Origin: JALOLV01 sp046295175
GTDB lineage: Bacteria > Bacteroidota > Bacteroidia > Cytophagales > Spirosomataceae
Length of the DNA: 64,000 nt
Reading direction: 5' to 3'
Assembly: GCA_046295175.1 (NCBI GenBank)
Contig: JBKBNY010000008.1
Span: 226,100 to 290,099 of the forward strand
The notes under the pieces: model-generated
Told to the model about the DNA's origin: nothing
Database searches by the model: none
Seen by the model: only the letters and a program-made list of their open reading frames with translations
Shown: in pieces, positions 41,901 to 48,972 of the stretch
Layout: each line of letters opens with the position of its first letter
Position numbering within the stretch: the first letter of the stretch is position 1
Program-made: the position numbers and the translations under genes

Positions 41901-42180
41901 CTTGGGTTTGGTAGCCAACCGATGTTACTTTCAGTTTTTGTACTTTATCCGAAATTTCGAGCAAAAACACCCCGTTTTCGTCGGTTACAGTGCCCGTTTG
42001 TGGTTTACCATCATTCGTTACAACGCTTGCCCCAATAACTGGCTGATTGCTTTCGGCATCAAGCACAACTCCCTTGACTTTTCGATTTTGCTGAGCTAAA
42101 GTAGCTTCACAAATCGCTAAAAAAATCAACAGAAATAATGCCATTCGTCCGAAAAAACGTGTAAATATCTGTTTTTTCAT
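38932..42180 (-). CDS. SusC/RagA family TonB-linked outer membrane protein
   Basis: 1082 residues. Signal peptide to about 29, a carboxypeptidase-regulatory-like domain (about 32-108, VKGVVLDAESNQPVIGASV), a TonB-interaction stretch ending VVVTALGLERQSKNLGYAVQQV, the plug (about 130-260, with DIESVTVLKGPSAAALYGTRASNGVI, the SusC signature) and a large barrel ending YPTTRSMGVKLGITF. It imports oligomeric or bulky ligands with the SusD-like partner. No glycoside hydrolase or peptidase is nearby, so the ligand cannot be named. Confidence 0.94.
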   Translation of the reverse strand: MKKQIFTRFFGRMALFLLIFLAICEATLAQQNRKVKGVVLDAESNQPVIGASVVTNDGKPQTGTVTDENGVFLLEISDKVQKLKVTSVGYQTQEVSIGNLSDLKILLVGGELLSEVVVTALGLERQSKNLGYAVQQVDTKEISKVKSPNFLDNLAGRVAGVTITGGSTGVGSTTRISIRGEASFTNANPLFVVDGIPINNSTVVNVVNDDANGFMEVDFGNGAMEVNPDDIESVTVLKGPSAAALYGTRASNGVIIIKTKTGSNTKGLGVSFNSTTFAETPFQLPVFQNTYGLGNSGQYAYKDGLGGGINDNITYSYGPKMNTGLSLPQYDSPVTLPDGRVVRAGDVAIHGGLPITPTPFVAYPDNLKDFYQTGRTFINNLAISAGNDRGSFRLSMTDLDSKSYIPGVDLKRRTIATAMTFNPTSRLKFTSNINYVNSGSSNRPATKYGSENINYAMVAWFGRSNNIEPLKNYWQPGLENVQQYSYNYTFFDNPYFTLYENRNGFNRDRVFGNLSARYEFTPALSLTVRTGMDYQNEDRTFRRAYSSNRFKTGAYAEQNVFYREINSDFLLNYNKSFNDFNVDVSLGGNRMDQKATMEQTQTLSLAQPGVYSLSNAASPLEYFQNAATKRINSLYGVAKLSFRDFLFLDITGRNDWSSALATATSSANTSFFYPSVSAGFVLSNITQLPQAISFLKLRASYAQVGNDTSPFQTIGTFQARTPVGGLPTFSDQSQIPNANLKPESISSAEFGVDVRFFNDKIKLDLTYFDALNKNQIISLPIAISSGYTQQSINGGAVRSKGFEAVLDILPVKTSQFSWRTIFNFTTYRNIVEKLPIAGQTITLAYNRIYDNVNQTVWYQVKEGGRMGDMYGTGYLKNENGEFVLDKTGRYIVNNNLIKLGNYNPDFMVGLNNVFNYKDFQLSFLLDWRQGGKLVSRSLALAAVAGQLIETADRPDAGIVAKGVVNVGTADKPVYQPNTVALNAETYYRMFYDRNHEENNTYDASYLKIREVMIGYQLPKIIFKKRIESINISLVGRNLYAFSKIPHFDPEQFGFQGQRTMAGVEDMSYPTTRSMGVKLGITF

Positions 42181-42281
42181 AATGCTTTTATTTGTCTGTA
42201 ATATGGTGCTTTGGGCAATAAAATCTACGTGTAAGCATTTCGCTTACTCAATTTTGAAGACCTAATAAATTACCAATCTAA

Positions 42282-43343
42282 TTACGCTACTTCGCCACCA
42301 CATGAGCTACCAGCACCTGCCGTACAGCCATAACAATGCTGATTGACGATGATTGAGCGATTGACCAATTCTTCGTAATCAAACTCGCTGATGTGTTTGG
42401 CTTTGGCCGCCACCTTGAGTTCGAGCATCTGATTGAAATCGCAGTCGAACAAATAACCATCCCAGCTAATTGATAGCGTGTTTCGACACATGACACTCTC
42501 GGCAGCAACTGGATTATACGCAGCCACGAGTTTTTCCATGTAGGCAGCATAATTACCACTCACGATTAAGTAATCGAGGTATCGGCTAATCGGAATATTT
42601 GTTATGCAGAATAAGCTATTGAATTCGATGTTGTATTTGTTACGTAAGGCACGCTTAAATTCTTTCTCTAAACCTGCTTGTCCTGCTGGCAAAAACGCTC
42701 CCGCTGGGTTATAAACCAAGTTGAGGGTTAGTCCACTGCCTTCGATACCATAACCCACTGCGTTTAGCATTTGTAGTGCTTTGATAGAATCTTCAAAAAC
42801 TCCATCGCCACGCTGCGAATCGGTACGGGTAGCCGTATAAAAAGGTAAAGACGACACAACTTCGATATTGTGTTTTTTGAAGAATTCGGGCAAATCGTGG
42901 TACTTCTTGTTTGCCAAGATAATTGTAAGATTACAACGCACAATTATCTTAATTTCGGAATCAACTTTTCTAACTTCTTCGATAAACCACCTAAAATTCG
43001 GATTCATCTCTGGAGCTCCACCAGTCAAATCGAGCGTAGCAAATTTGTATTTTTTCAAGACATCAATGCAATGTTGCATGGTTTCTTGAGTCATGATTTC
43101 TTTGCGGTCGGGGCCTGCATCTACATGGCAGTGCTTACAGACCTGATTGCACATTTTACCAACATTTATCTGAAAAATATCAATCTTGGTTGGTTTTAGT
43201 GGGTACAGTCCAATCGCATTGAGTTTATCTTTAAATAGTGGCAACTGTCTTCCTAATAGTTCTTCGTCATTAAGAACTTTTAATTGAAAGGCCGATTCTC
43301 CAAGTTGACTCTTCTGAGCTTTTAGTGATTTAACTGGGTTCAT
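42282..43343 (-). CDS. arsS: Arsenosugar biosynthesis radical SAM protein ArsS
   Basis: 353 residues. The radical SAM cluster motif is CNQVCKHCH (about 67-75); then HVDAGPDRKE, LDLTGGAPEMNPNFRW, NLTIIL, NPAGAFLP and NTLSISWDGYLFDCDFNQML. A C-terminal Cys motif, HCYGCTAGAGSSCGGEV, is typical of ArsS. In cyanobacteria ArsS follows ArsM in arsenosugar formation. The C-terminal motif here has Cys, not selenocysteine. It is 16 bp downstream of the peroxidase-like gene on the minus strand. Confidence 0.92.
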   Translation of the reverse strand: MNPVKSLKAQKSQLGESAFQLKVLNDEELLGRQLPLFKDKLNAIGLYPLKPTKIDIFQINVGKMCNQVCKHCHVDAGPDRKEIMTQETMQHCIDVLKKYKFATLDLTGGAPEMNPNFRWFIEEVRKVDSEIKIIVRCNLTIILANKKYHDLPEFFKKHNIEVVSSLPFYTATRTDSQRGDGVFEDSIKALQMLNAVGYGIEGSGLTLNLVYNPAGAFLPAGQAGLEKEFKRALRNKYNIEFNSLFCITNIPISRYLDYLIVSGNYAAYMEKLVAAYNPVAAESVMCRNTLSISWDGYLFDCDFNQMLELKVAAKAKHISEFDYEELVNRSIIVNQHCYGCTAGAGSSCGGEVA

Positions 43344-43359
43344 CTTTTATTTTTAGTCG

Positions 43360-43695
43360 TTACATTATCAATTCTTTTGCTTTATTTATCATCTGCACGC
43401 TGTGTACCAATTTGATACCCGCCGCCATCGAAGCCGCCACGTGTACGGCCTCCATCATTTCGTCTTCTGAGCAACCTTTGGCAATCGTATCGGAGGTATA
43501 AGCATCAATACAATACGGACACTGCAAGGCATGAGCCACCGCCAATGCAATCAGCGATTTTTCTCGTTCGCTCAATGCTCCGTCTTTGAAAGTTTCTCCG
43601 TAGTAGTCAAAGAATTTCTTTGCGAGGTTGTTAGCTCCAAATTCGCCAATCTTACCAAATTTTGCGAGGTCGTCGGGGTTATAATAGGTTTTCAT
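43360..43695 (-). CDS. Arsenosugar biosynthesis-associated peroxidase-like protein
   Basis: 111 residues of the carboxymuconolactone decarboxylase/AhpD fold. The redox pair is in HALQCPYCIDAYTSDTI, with ALAVAHALQ and EAVHVAASMAAGIKLVHS giving the helical core. Small members of this kind sit beside arsS, as here, and are thought to handle thiol or arsenical redox steps. It is co-directional with arsS and the DUF2064 gene. Confidence 0.88.
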   Translation of the reverse strand: MKTYYNPDDLAKFGKIGEFGANNLAKKFFDYYGETFKDGALSEREKSLIALAVAHALQCPYCIDAYTSDTIAKGCSEDEMMEAVHVAASMAAGIKLVHSVQMINKAKELIM

Positions 43696-43793
43696 TCTGT
43701 TTTTTGATTAATAATTGACAATGAGATTGTGTCGATGAACAGACGTAGTTCATCATGGCTCTTTAGCTGAGCCACGCAATAATCAAATAAAAA

Positions 43794-44468
43794 CTATGAA
43801 ACCTGAGGTGGAGCCCTAAGCGACTTAAAAGAGAAGAATCTGGATAATAAATGGTGTGGCGATTCTACCGCAACTCGGCTGATAATTGGCTCGATGAGCC
43901 GCAGCAAAAAGCTTACAAATGAGGTGCGGTAATGATAAAATTTAAGATTTTGGTACGAATGAATATCCGAAAGAGTTGGCAGAATACACGCTTCGGTGTC
44001 AATATTTTCTAAGAAGCTATTTAGCATCCGAGAATCCTGCCAAAGTAATTTCTCGAAGCGTTCGGCATCAAAATTTTCTTTCGATACCCCAATCAAGTAC
44101 GCTCCACCGCGGGTATCTGGCCCAAGTACCGAATTGTACTTTTCTAATGATGCTATGGCGTCATTGAGGCTATTTTGATTTAACGCAGGGCAATCATTGC
44201 CGATACAAATAACTTTTGAATATCCTTTATCGAATGCCGATACAATTGCGTTTGTCAGTTTTTTACCAAAAGAACCGCCGCCTAAATTCAACTCCGACGA
44301 GCGAATCACGGGCAAGCCAACTAAACCCGCTAAACTATTGATTCGATTGTTTAATTGCCGAAAAATATATTGATTAAGACCTTTGTTTTGATTAAAGGTC
44401 AGGCGTTTACGAGAAGCATCTTTGGCTACTTCTTGCGTAAAAATCAATATGGCAATTTGGCTATCCAA
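43794..44468 (-). CDS. DUF2064 glycosyltransferase-like protein
   Basis: 224 residues of a GT-A-like nucleotide-diphospho-sugar fold. Motifs include SKVICIGNDCPALNQNSLNDAIASL (in place of the DxD region) and VLGPDTRGGAYLIGVSKENFDAERFEKLLW, characteristic of DUF2064/TIGR04282-like proteins. In arsenosugar clusters such genes occur near arsS, and a role in sugar transfer is plausible. It would be the first gene of the three-gene unit. A C-terminal basic tail is ordinary. Confidence 0.8.
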   Translation of the reverse strand: MDSQIAILIFTQEVAKDASRKRLTFNQNKGLNQYIFRQLNNRINSLAGLVGLPVIRSSELNLGGGSFGKKLTNAIVSAFDKGYSKVICIGNDCPALNQNSLNDAIASLEKYNSVLGPDTRGGAYLIGVSKENFDAERFEKLLWQDSRMLNSFLENIDTEACILPTLSDIHSYQNLKFYHYRTSFVSFLLRLIEPIISRVAVESPHHLLSRFFSFKSLRAPPQVS

Positions 44469-44573
44469 TGTTTAACAAATTGTAGTTACATTTATACAAA
44501 CGAGAAATCGGCGACTTTGGATTTTAGTATTTTTCAAATATTTTAAAGATGTTGAAATAACCTCCTTTAAAAC

Positions 44574-44635
44574 CCGTGACACGGTTACGGACAATAATTG
44601 GTTAATAATTACAAAAAAGGTTATCCGTGCCACAG
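44574..44635. repeat. Paired CCGTGNCACGG palindromes, copy C
   Basis: CCGTGACACGG (44574-44584) and CCGTGCCACAG (44625-44635), again 51 bp apart, about 90 bp after the DUF952 stop and before the DUF2064 gene. Confidence 0.72.
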
Positions 44636-44724
44636 ACACGCCCTTTTAAATTGCCTCATTTCAAAATCTTTAAAATTCTTCGATGAAGGTATTTTTATTA
44701 ATGATTCCTGAATCTGAACATTAA

Positions 44725-45018
44725 TTACAATTCTTCAACTCGCTCGATAGCATCTTTGTTTAATGTTCCGTACAAATGCGGAAAAAACTCATTGTTGGTA
44801 GCTTGTTCGTAGTGTAATTTGGCCGTAAGTTTATCAGGATTGATGTGTAATTTCAGTAGGTTGGTCTGCCCAGCATAATACCTTTCTAATACACCCGCAA
44901 CTTGCTCCGAAGTACTCAAATGGATAAACGTTTCTTGCTCAAAAGTCGGGCTTTGGTAGTAATCTTTACCGTCAAAACTGGCCCACCAATCATTTGTTGT
45001 GATATGATAAATATTCAT
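44725..45018 (-). CDS. DUF952 domain protein
   Basis: 97 residues. The sequence MNIYHITTNDWWA, FIHLSTSEQVAGVLERYYAGQTNLLKLHI and FPHLYGTLNKDAI match DUF952 (PF06108) closely in length and motif order. The family resembles ADP-ribosyltransferase-like folds but has no proven role. Cytoplasmic, monocistronic, flanked by dispersed repeats on both sides. Confidence 0.85.
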   Translation of the reverse strand: MNIYHITTNDWWASFDGKDYYQSPTFEQETFIHLSTSEQVAGVLERYYAGQTNLLKLHINPDKLTAKLHYEQATNNEFFPHLYGTLNKDAIERVEEL

Positions 45019-45068
45019 AAAATCATTGAAGTGTTAATCCAAAGGTAAGCCATTAAACCCCAAAAACA

Positions 45069-45097
45069 AAAAAGCTGCCTAAAAAAGACAGCTTTTT
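45069..45097 (-). terminator. Terminator-like hairpin
   Basis: A 9-bp stem AAAAAGCTG/CAGCTTTTT with an 11-nt loop and T runs on either strand. It lies between the coiled-coil gene stop and the DUF952 start and probably ends transcripts from the former. Confidence 0.65.
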
Positions 45098-45181
45098 GTT
45101 TTAACCCTAAAACTAAACTCCATACATTATTTGTAGAAATTAAATTCAAAGTCTAAAAGGTAAGATTTCTGTTTTCTTAAA

Positions 45182-45240
45182 CTGTGCCACAGCCATACTA
45201 CTCTGCTGATTATCAATATTTTAGTACAACCATGACACAG
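45182..45240. repeat. Degenerate copy of the CCGTGNCACGG pair, copy D
   Basis: CTGTGCCACAG (45182-45192) and CCATGACACAG (45230-45240), 48 bp apart. The spacing and GTGNCAC cores match copies A-C but outer bases differ. It lies about 50 bp after the stop of the coiled-coil gene. Confidence 0.45.
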
Positions 45241-45287
45241 TAAGTTGGGGGTCATCCGCAAATTATCTTTACCTTCAAAATTGGCTT

Positions 45288-46253
45288 TTAGAAAAACCAG
45301 AAGCTTTTTGCTACTGAGAACTCTGCCGTACCGAGGTAGTCGCTATCGCTATAAACGCTTACCGTATATGTACCCGGAGCCAATTTTTCTTTTACATCAA
45401 ACTTAAACTCTACCGCCTGCGAAGTACCCGAAAAATCGACTTCTTTCATGGCGTGTACCGCAATCGGTGCGATTTTGTCATTGTTTGTGATACTTACTTC
45501 TTTCTCAACTCCCTTGATTGGGTTCTTCTTCGCATCCAAGATTGTCATGTAAAGCATCTCTTTATCGCCACCTTTTTTACGTAAGTTCTCTGGCACAATA
45601 AACGAAATTTTCAACGTACGTACTTTCTTTGCTTTAGCCGTCAATTTTGTATTTGGCTTCATTACTTCAACCTTAAAATTATCGGCAGGAGCTTCGTACT
45701 TGATATCTTCGATGTCTTTGTTCAATTCTTCGACATTGGCTGTCAGTGCCGTATTTTGAACTGTCAATTCTTCATTTTTAGCCTTCAAAGCGTTGTTTTC
45801 GTTGGTCAATGCGGTGTTGGCATCTTGCAAAGCCAAGAGGTCTTTTTCCATTGCAGCCTTGATAGCAGCCAACTCATTGATTTGAGTAGTCAATAACGCA
45901 ATCTGCTCTTGGTTTGAGATATTCTGCTTTTTAGCATACTCCGATTCTTTGTTTAATCGGCTTAGTTTTTTCTCTTTATCGGCCAAAAGTGTATTGATTT
46001 TCTCGACGGTCATATTGAGGTTTTTATTCTCATTTTTCTCCATTTCGAGTTCTTTGCTGAGGTCTTCAATCTCAAACTCTAACTTCTCTTTCAAGACAGT
46101 CAACGAATCTGTTTTCTTATTGACCTTTACATTTTCTTCGGATAAATTATTTGAACGATTGAGATTATAGAATCCAAAAACAGAGGTCAAAGCAAGTGAG
46201 CCAGCCAATACACCAATTACGATTCTTTTGCGAGGGCTTTCTACATTTTCCAT
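45288..46253 (-). CDS. Membrane-anchored coiled-coil protein
   Basis: 321 residues. A short cytoplasmic start with KRI precedes one membrane helix (about 11-29, IVIGVLAGSLALTSVFGFY). Residues about 35-195 form a long heptad-rich coiled coil (KEKLEFEIEDLSKELEMEKNEN and so on). The last 120 residues are a beta domain with TYTVSVYSDSDYLGTAEFSVAKSFWFF. It probably projects into the periplasm as a dimer. No named family; the function is unknown. Confidence 0.72.
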   Translation of the reverse strand: MENVESPRKRIVIGVLAGSLALTSVFGFYNLNRSNNLSEENVKVNKKTDSLTVLKEKLEFEIEDLSKELEMEKNENKNLNMTVEKINTLLADKEKKLSRLNKESEYAKKQNISNQEQIALLTTQINELAAIKAAMEKDLLALQDANTALTNENNALKAKNEELTVQNTALTANVEELNKDIEDIKYEAPADNFKVEVMKPNTKLTAKAKKVRTLKISFIVPENLRKKGGDKEMLYMTILDAKKNPIKGVEKEVSITNNDKIAPIAVHAMKEVDFSGTSQAVEFKFDVKEKLAPGTYTVSVYSDSDYLGTAEFSVAKSFWFF

Positions 46254-46423
46254 AATATTTTCGATTTAAAGTTTTATAAAATTTAGCGAACCTGCCCAAA
46301 TACATAAAACTTCTATACCACCCCCAAATACGCCATTGTGCTGGCTGTAACATGGATTTTTATTAGACAATATGAGGAGTATTTTCCCCACATTGAGATT
46401 TTGTATGTGGATTCAACAAAAAT

Positions 46424-46467
46424 CGGGGAGTTCTCAGAACGCAATGACGCACCCTGAAAACTCCCCG
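46424..46467 (-). terminator. Terminator of the glycerol facilitator gene
   Basis: A 9-bp stem CGGGGAGTT/AACTCCCCG with a 26-nt loop, followed on the minus strand by ATTTTTG, 27 bp after the stop codon. Confidence 0.7.
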
Positions 46468-46493
46468 ACTACTATTAATTTATATATAGAATT

Positions 46494-47207
46494 CTAAATA
46501 CCGAAGTAATTTAAGAGCAAACCCGCCAAAGCGGCTCCAATTATTGGCCCTGCCACCGGAATCCACGAATATGCCCAGTCGCTACCACCTTTGCCCGAAA
46601 TCGGTAAAATCGTATGAGCCAATCGAGGGCCTAAATCGCGTGCCGGATTAATGGCGTAGCCCGTCGGGCCACCCAACGAAAGTCCAATCGACCAAACCAA
46701 AAAACCAACCAAAACTGGTCCAAAACCCGAAGTGGGTTCAGAGTAGAATGTCGAAGACGCAATTATCAAAACCATTGTACCGATGGCTTCGGTAATTAAG
46801 TTTGAAGCTGGGCTACGCACAGCCGGAGCTGTAAAAAAGGCGGCGGCCTTGGTTCCTTCGTCGTCGGTGATTTGCCAATGAGGTAGATAAGTTATCCAGA
46901 CGAGTGTTGCTCCCAAAATTGCTCCAATCATCTGAGCCAATATAAATGAGCCTGCGTTGCTCCAATCGCCCGATTTTACGGCCATCGCTACCGTAACCGC
47001 AGGGTTTAGATGTGCTGCTGAGCTTCCAAACTTTTGCGAAACAAAAATCCCGCTCATCACGGCAAAAGCCCACCCTGCCGTAATCACAATCCAGCCACCA
47101 TTTTCGCCTTTCGAACCTTTCAATACAACATTCGCCACGACACCATTGCCAAGTAGTATGAGTACGAGCGTACCCATTAATTCTCCAATAAAATTAGAAG
47201 TTTGCAT
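46494..47207 (-). CDS. MIP family channel, glycerol facilitator type
   Basis: 237 residues with six membrane helices and two half-helices carrying LNPAVTVAM and INPARDLGPRLAH. The Asp after the second NPAR motif and the loop GYAINPARD mark the GlpF-like subgroup over strict aquaporins. It allows passive passage of glycerol or related small polyols. No glpK or glpD is nearby. A TAnnTTTG-type box lies about 75 bp upstream. Confidence 0.9.
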   Translation of the reverse strand: MQTSNFIGELMGTLVLILLGNGVVANVVLKGSKGENGGWIVITAGWAFAVMSGIFVSQKFGSSAAHLNPAVTVAMAVKSGDWSNAGSFILAQMIGAILGATLVWITYLPHWQITDDEGTKAAAFFTAPAVRSPASNLITEAIGTMVLIIASSTFYSEPTSGFGPVLVGFLVWSIGLSLGGPTGYAINPARDLGPRLAHTILPISGKGGSDWAYSWIPVAGPIIGAALAGLLLNYFGI

Positions 47208-47281
47208 AAAGTAATCTTAATTGGTTTTAGGGTTTAAATCTCTGAGGGGTCAATCAAGACAGCCGCTCAAAATGTGTGGCT

Positions 47282-47289
47282 CAAAAATA
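47282..47289 (-). promoter_or_regulatory. Possible -7 box for the MIP channel gene
   Basis: TATTTTTG on the minus strand fits TAnnTTTG; a TTG lies 22 nt further upstream, slightly more than usual. Confidence 0.4.
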
Positions 47290-47358
47290 TTTATTATTTA
47301 TGTATTTATTGCAATTTAATTTAAGAATAATGCAATTGCTCAAAATCTACCCCACAAA

Positions 47359-47390
47359 AAAGCCCATCTCGCCAAAGGCGGATGGGCTTT
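47359..47390 (-). terminator. Terminator of the T9SS surface protein gene
   Basis: A 10-bp outer stem AAAGCCCATC/GATGGGCTTT plus an inner CGCC-aaa-GGCG, followed on the minus strand by TTTTTTG, 26 bp after the stop codon. Confidence 0.85.
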
Positions 47391-47415
47391 CTGTATATCT
47401 TTATATTCTGGCGAA

Positions 47416-48462
47416 TTACTTATTCAAGAATAATTTTTGATACAATGGTCTCTCGTTGTCGCCACGAGTTACGATAATGTTTAGTTCTTTAGCAGCCAAT
47501 GTGCTTGGAACCTCGTAAGCTCTGCGGAGGTCAGCTACACGACCTTCTTTTTTCAAAACCACAACACCTGCTTGGTCTGTAACGTTTACAGTTACCATTT
47601 CATCAGATTTCAAACCTGTCAACTTCAAGTTAAATTCACCTTCAGTTGGGTTAGGCCATACACCGATAGCTGGTTTTTCGTTGCGGCTACGAGCCAATGT
47701 AAACAATGTACCGTTGTTTGAAGCAGAGATTTTAGCATCTTCTTTTACTTCCCAAGTTCCTCTTTTCAAGAAAGCGATTTCTGAAAGGTCAGAAGAATTT
47801 GAGATTGAAACTCTTGCCGAAGCCAAAGCATCAGAACGAAGTGACCAATATTCTGTTTCGTTGATAGCAACTACGTTTTCTTGTACAACACCCGATACAT
47901 TCAATGGGCTTTTTGCTACGTACTCAGCAATCAAAGTTTGGTTATCGGCATCTTGAGTCATGAATGAGCGGTAGTTTGTACCATCGCCAAGCGGAAACTC
48001 AAATGCTGCTCCACCTTCTTTTTTGATTACGCCTCTTACGTGCGAGTAGTCAGAAGCTCCGCTGTGTTTTGCACCGTTTTCGAAAACGATTGGAGCTTGG
48101 TTTGTAGATTCTACAACACCACGACGGAAATTCATTTGCTCAGTTACTCTTAGAGAAGTTTCGAGACGAACATCATTCTCTAATTTAACATTGGCAAGAG
48201 CCATTTCTTTTTCGCCACGAATGGTCTGTTTGTTGATACCATCAAAAACAACTTCACCTTTAGAAGCAATCGCACCATTGTTATTGATGTTTGCTTGTAA
48301 ATGCATTTTTCCGTTGTTTGTGATTTTGCCTTCGTTGACAACATCCTGACCAAAACTCACAACGGCACCTTCGCCAATGTAGAAGTCAGTTCTGTTTACA
48401 ACTTGTGCATGAATCTGCGTGGCTACAAGGCAAATCCCGACTGAGTAAATGAATTTTTTCAT
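47416..48462 (-). CDS. T9SS type A sorting domain protein
   Basis: 348 residues, signal peptide MKKFIYSVGICLVATQIHAQ. The passenger is a beta-rich chain with repeated Asn/Gly turns (GKITNNGKMHLQANINNNGAIASKGEVVFDG). The C-terminal 80 residues form a Por-type sorting domain: IGVWPNPTEGEFNLKL, VNVTDQAGVVVLKKEG and LNIIVTRGDNE. It should be exported by the Sec system, then by the T9SS to the surface. Function unknown, probably a surface coat or adhesin. Confidence 0.82.
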   Translation of the reverse strand: MKKFIYSVGICLVATQIHAQVVNRTDFYIGEGAVVSFGQDVVNEGKITNNGKMHLQANINNNGAIASKGEVVFDGINKQTIRGEKEMALANVKLENDVRLETSLRVTEQMNFRRGVVESTNQAPIVFENGAKHSGASDYSHVRGVIKKEGGAAFEFPLGDGTNYRSFMTQDADNQTLIAEYVAKSPLNVSGVVQENVVAINETEYWSLRSDALASARVSISNSSDLSEIAFLKRGTWEVKEDAKISASNNGTLFTLARSRNEKPAIGVWPNPTEGEFNLKLTGLKSDEMVTVNVTDQAGVVVLKKEGRVADLRRAYEVPSTLAAKELNIIVTRGDNERPLYQKLFLNK

Positions 48463-48972
48463 AGTTATATTACTTTAAAAGTTATTATCGCTTTGTTTTC
48501 GAGTATAAAAGTAGTAGGACAAATACAAAACTAAAAATATTTAATACAAATTTTATTTAATGGTTAATCCAGGATTATTATCTGTCTTCGTAGATTTCAT
48601 CGCAAAATTCATTCCTAAATGTATTAATAAAGTATGATGAATCCAAATTCAGGGCAATTTAATGTCGTACAAACAATTATTTTAATTTAATGTAGTGATT
48701 ATCAGCCTGATGGCACTTTTTTTGATAGTTTACCAAAACGGATATAAACCCACACAAAACTTCGCTAAAAATTTAGTTTTCCTACAAATTCAACCGTAAA
48801 TACTTTATTTATCGGATGGCATGTTTTTTGCCCAATTTTCAGAACAAAACTATTCCTTCGCGTAGAACGAAACTCCACTCCCATTATAATTTCAAGTTCC
48901 GAATTACGGGTGTTCCTAAAAATTGCTATTTGGTACTGAATTATTTAGAATCTATACTTATTTGAATCGTAA
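48463..48972. other. Long divergent gap before the metalloprotease
   Basis: No gene seen. It is AT-rich. At 48711-48726 it reads TGGCAC-N5-TTGAT on the plus strand, near the sigma-54 consensus TGGCAC-N5-TTGCW but without the usual GC at -12. No clear TAnnTTTG promoter for either gene. Confidence 0.35.

Noticed and set aside
42690..42715. LPAGQAG segment in ArsS as a repeat-derived peptide insertion
   Set aside because: ArsS proteins have a similar loop at this position (FLP..Q..LE), so it is native sequence.
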